Assembly (NCBI GenBank): GCA_025358395.1
Contig: JANYJT010000167.1
Span: forward strand, 1 to 8,820
Direction of reading: 5' to 3'
DNA length: 8,820 nt
Source of the DNA: Bacteroidia bacterium
GTDB lineage: Bacteria > Bacteroidota > Bacteroidia > Bacteroidales > Prolixibacteraceae
Part shown: in pieces, positions 8,710 to 8,820 of the stretch
Numbering within the stretch: position 1 is the stretch's first letter
How the letters are laid out: each line of letters starts with the position of its first letter
The notes under the pieces: generated by a model
What the model saw: the letters and a program-made list of their open reading frames with translations, nothing else
Told to the model about the DNA's origin: nothing
The model's database searches: none
Translations under genes and position numbers: made by a program

Positions 8710-8790
8710 AGATCAGGTAAGTTCCATTTTTCAGCTCAATCATTTTTGTTTCCGGTTTGATTTCAATGGAATAATTTGTATTTACATTTG

Positions 8791-8798
8791 TAACTTTG
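8791..8798 (+). promoter_or_regulatory. Bacteroidota-type -7 promoter box pointing out of the window
   Basis: TAACTTTG followed by CGC is a full TAnnTTTG match in the gap after mutS2. A TTTG lies 12 bases upstream (8775-8778), shorter than the usual spacing. No start codon for the next gene is reached before base 8820, so a plus-strand gene probably begins just outside. Confidence 0.5.
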
Positions 8799-8820
8799 CG
8801 CATTTTAAGGGCATTTCCGA

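Noticed and set aside
8706..8720. ATG overlapping the mutS2 stop codon (ATGA) as a coupled downstream gene
   Set aside because: The frame closes after four codons, so there is no gene.
8722..8771. Inverted repeat TTCCATT / AATGGAA after mutS2
   Set aside because: Seven bases with a 36-base spacer and no following T-run; likely chance in AT-rich DNA.

Overview
The window looks like an ordinary chromosomal segment of a member of the phylum Bacteroidota. Three things support this. Several genes are preceded by the Bacteroidota -7 promoter box TAnnTTTG, and Shine-Dalgarno sites are absent. The protein types are typical of the group: a GH20 hexosaminidase, a LytTR response regulator, a YbiT-type ABC-F protein and a MutS2 with the N-terminus usual in this phylum. 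The base composition is moderately AT-rich. I cannot place it below phylum. There are no RNA genes, CRISPR arrays, insertion sequences or phage genes that I can recognise.

Layout. Bases 1-405 (+) are the 3' end of a beta-N-acetylhexosaminidase gene, closed by a strong bidirectional terminator at 409-437. Three minus-strand genes follow, read right to left: a YbiT-type ABC-F ATPase (2471-4084), an orphan LytTR response regulator (1556-2332) and a coiled-coil lipoprotein (456-1331). The lipoprotein has its own -7 box inside the 224-base gap upstream, so these three are probably not one operon. A divergent 127-base region separates the ABC-F gene from a nitroreductase-family gene (4212-4733, +). 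The nitroreductase gene meets an omega-amidase-type nitrilase gene (4735-5514, -) tail to tail with one base between the stop codons. The nitrilase gene is the second member of a likely two-gene operon led by a PlsC-like acyltransferase (5536-6099, -). A second divergent region leads to the full mutS2 gene (6232-8709, +). The last 111 bases hold a clear -7 box pointing out of the window.

Function. The genes are mostly housekeeping or catabolic and do not form one pathway. The closest thematic link is between the ABC-F protein and MutS2, both of families connected with stalled ribosomes, but they lie in separate transcription units on opposite strands. The most unusual sequence features are the degenerate second nucleotide-binding site of the ABC-F protein, the near-perfect heptad coiled coil of the uncharacterised lipoprotein with its separate C-terminal domain, and the one-base convergent junction. 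I found no convincing undescribed multi-gene system.
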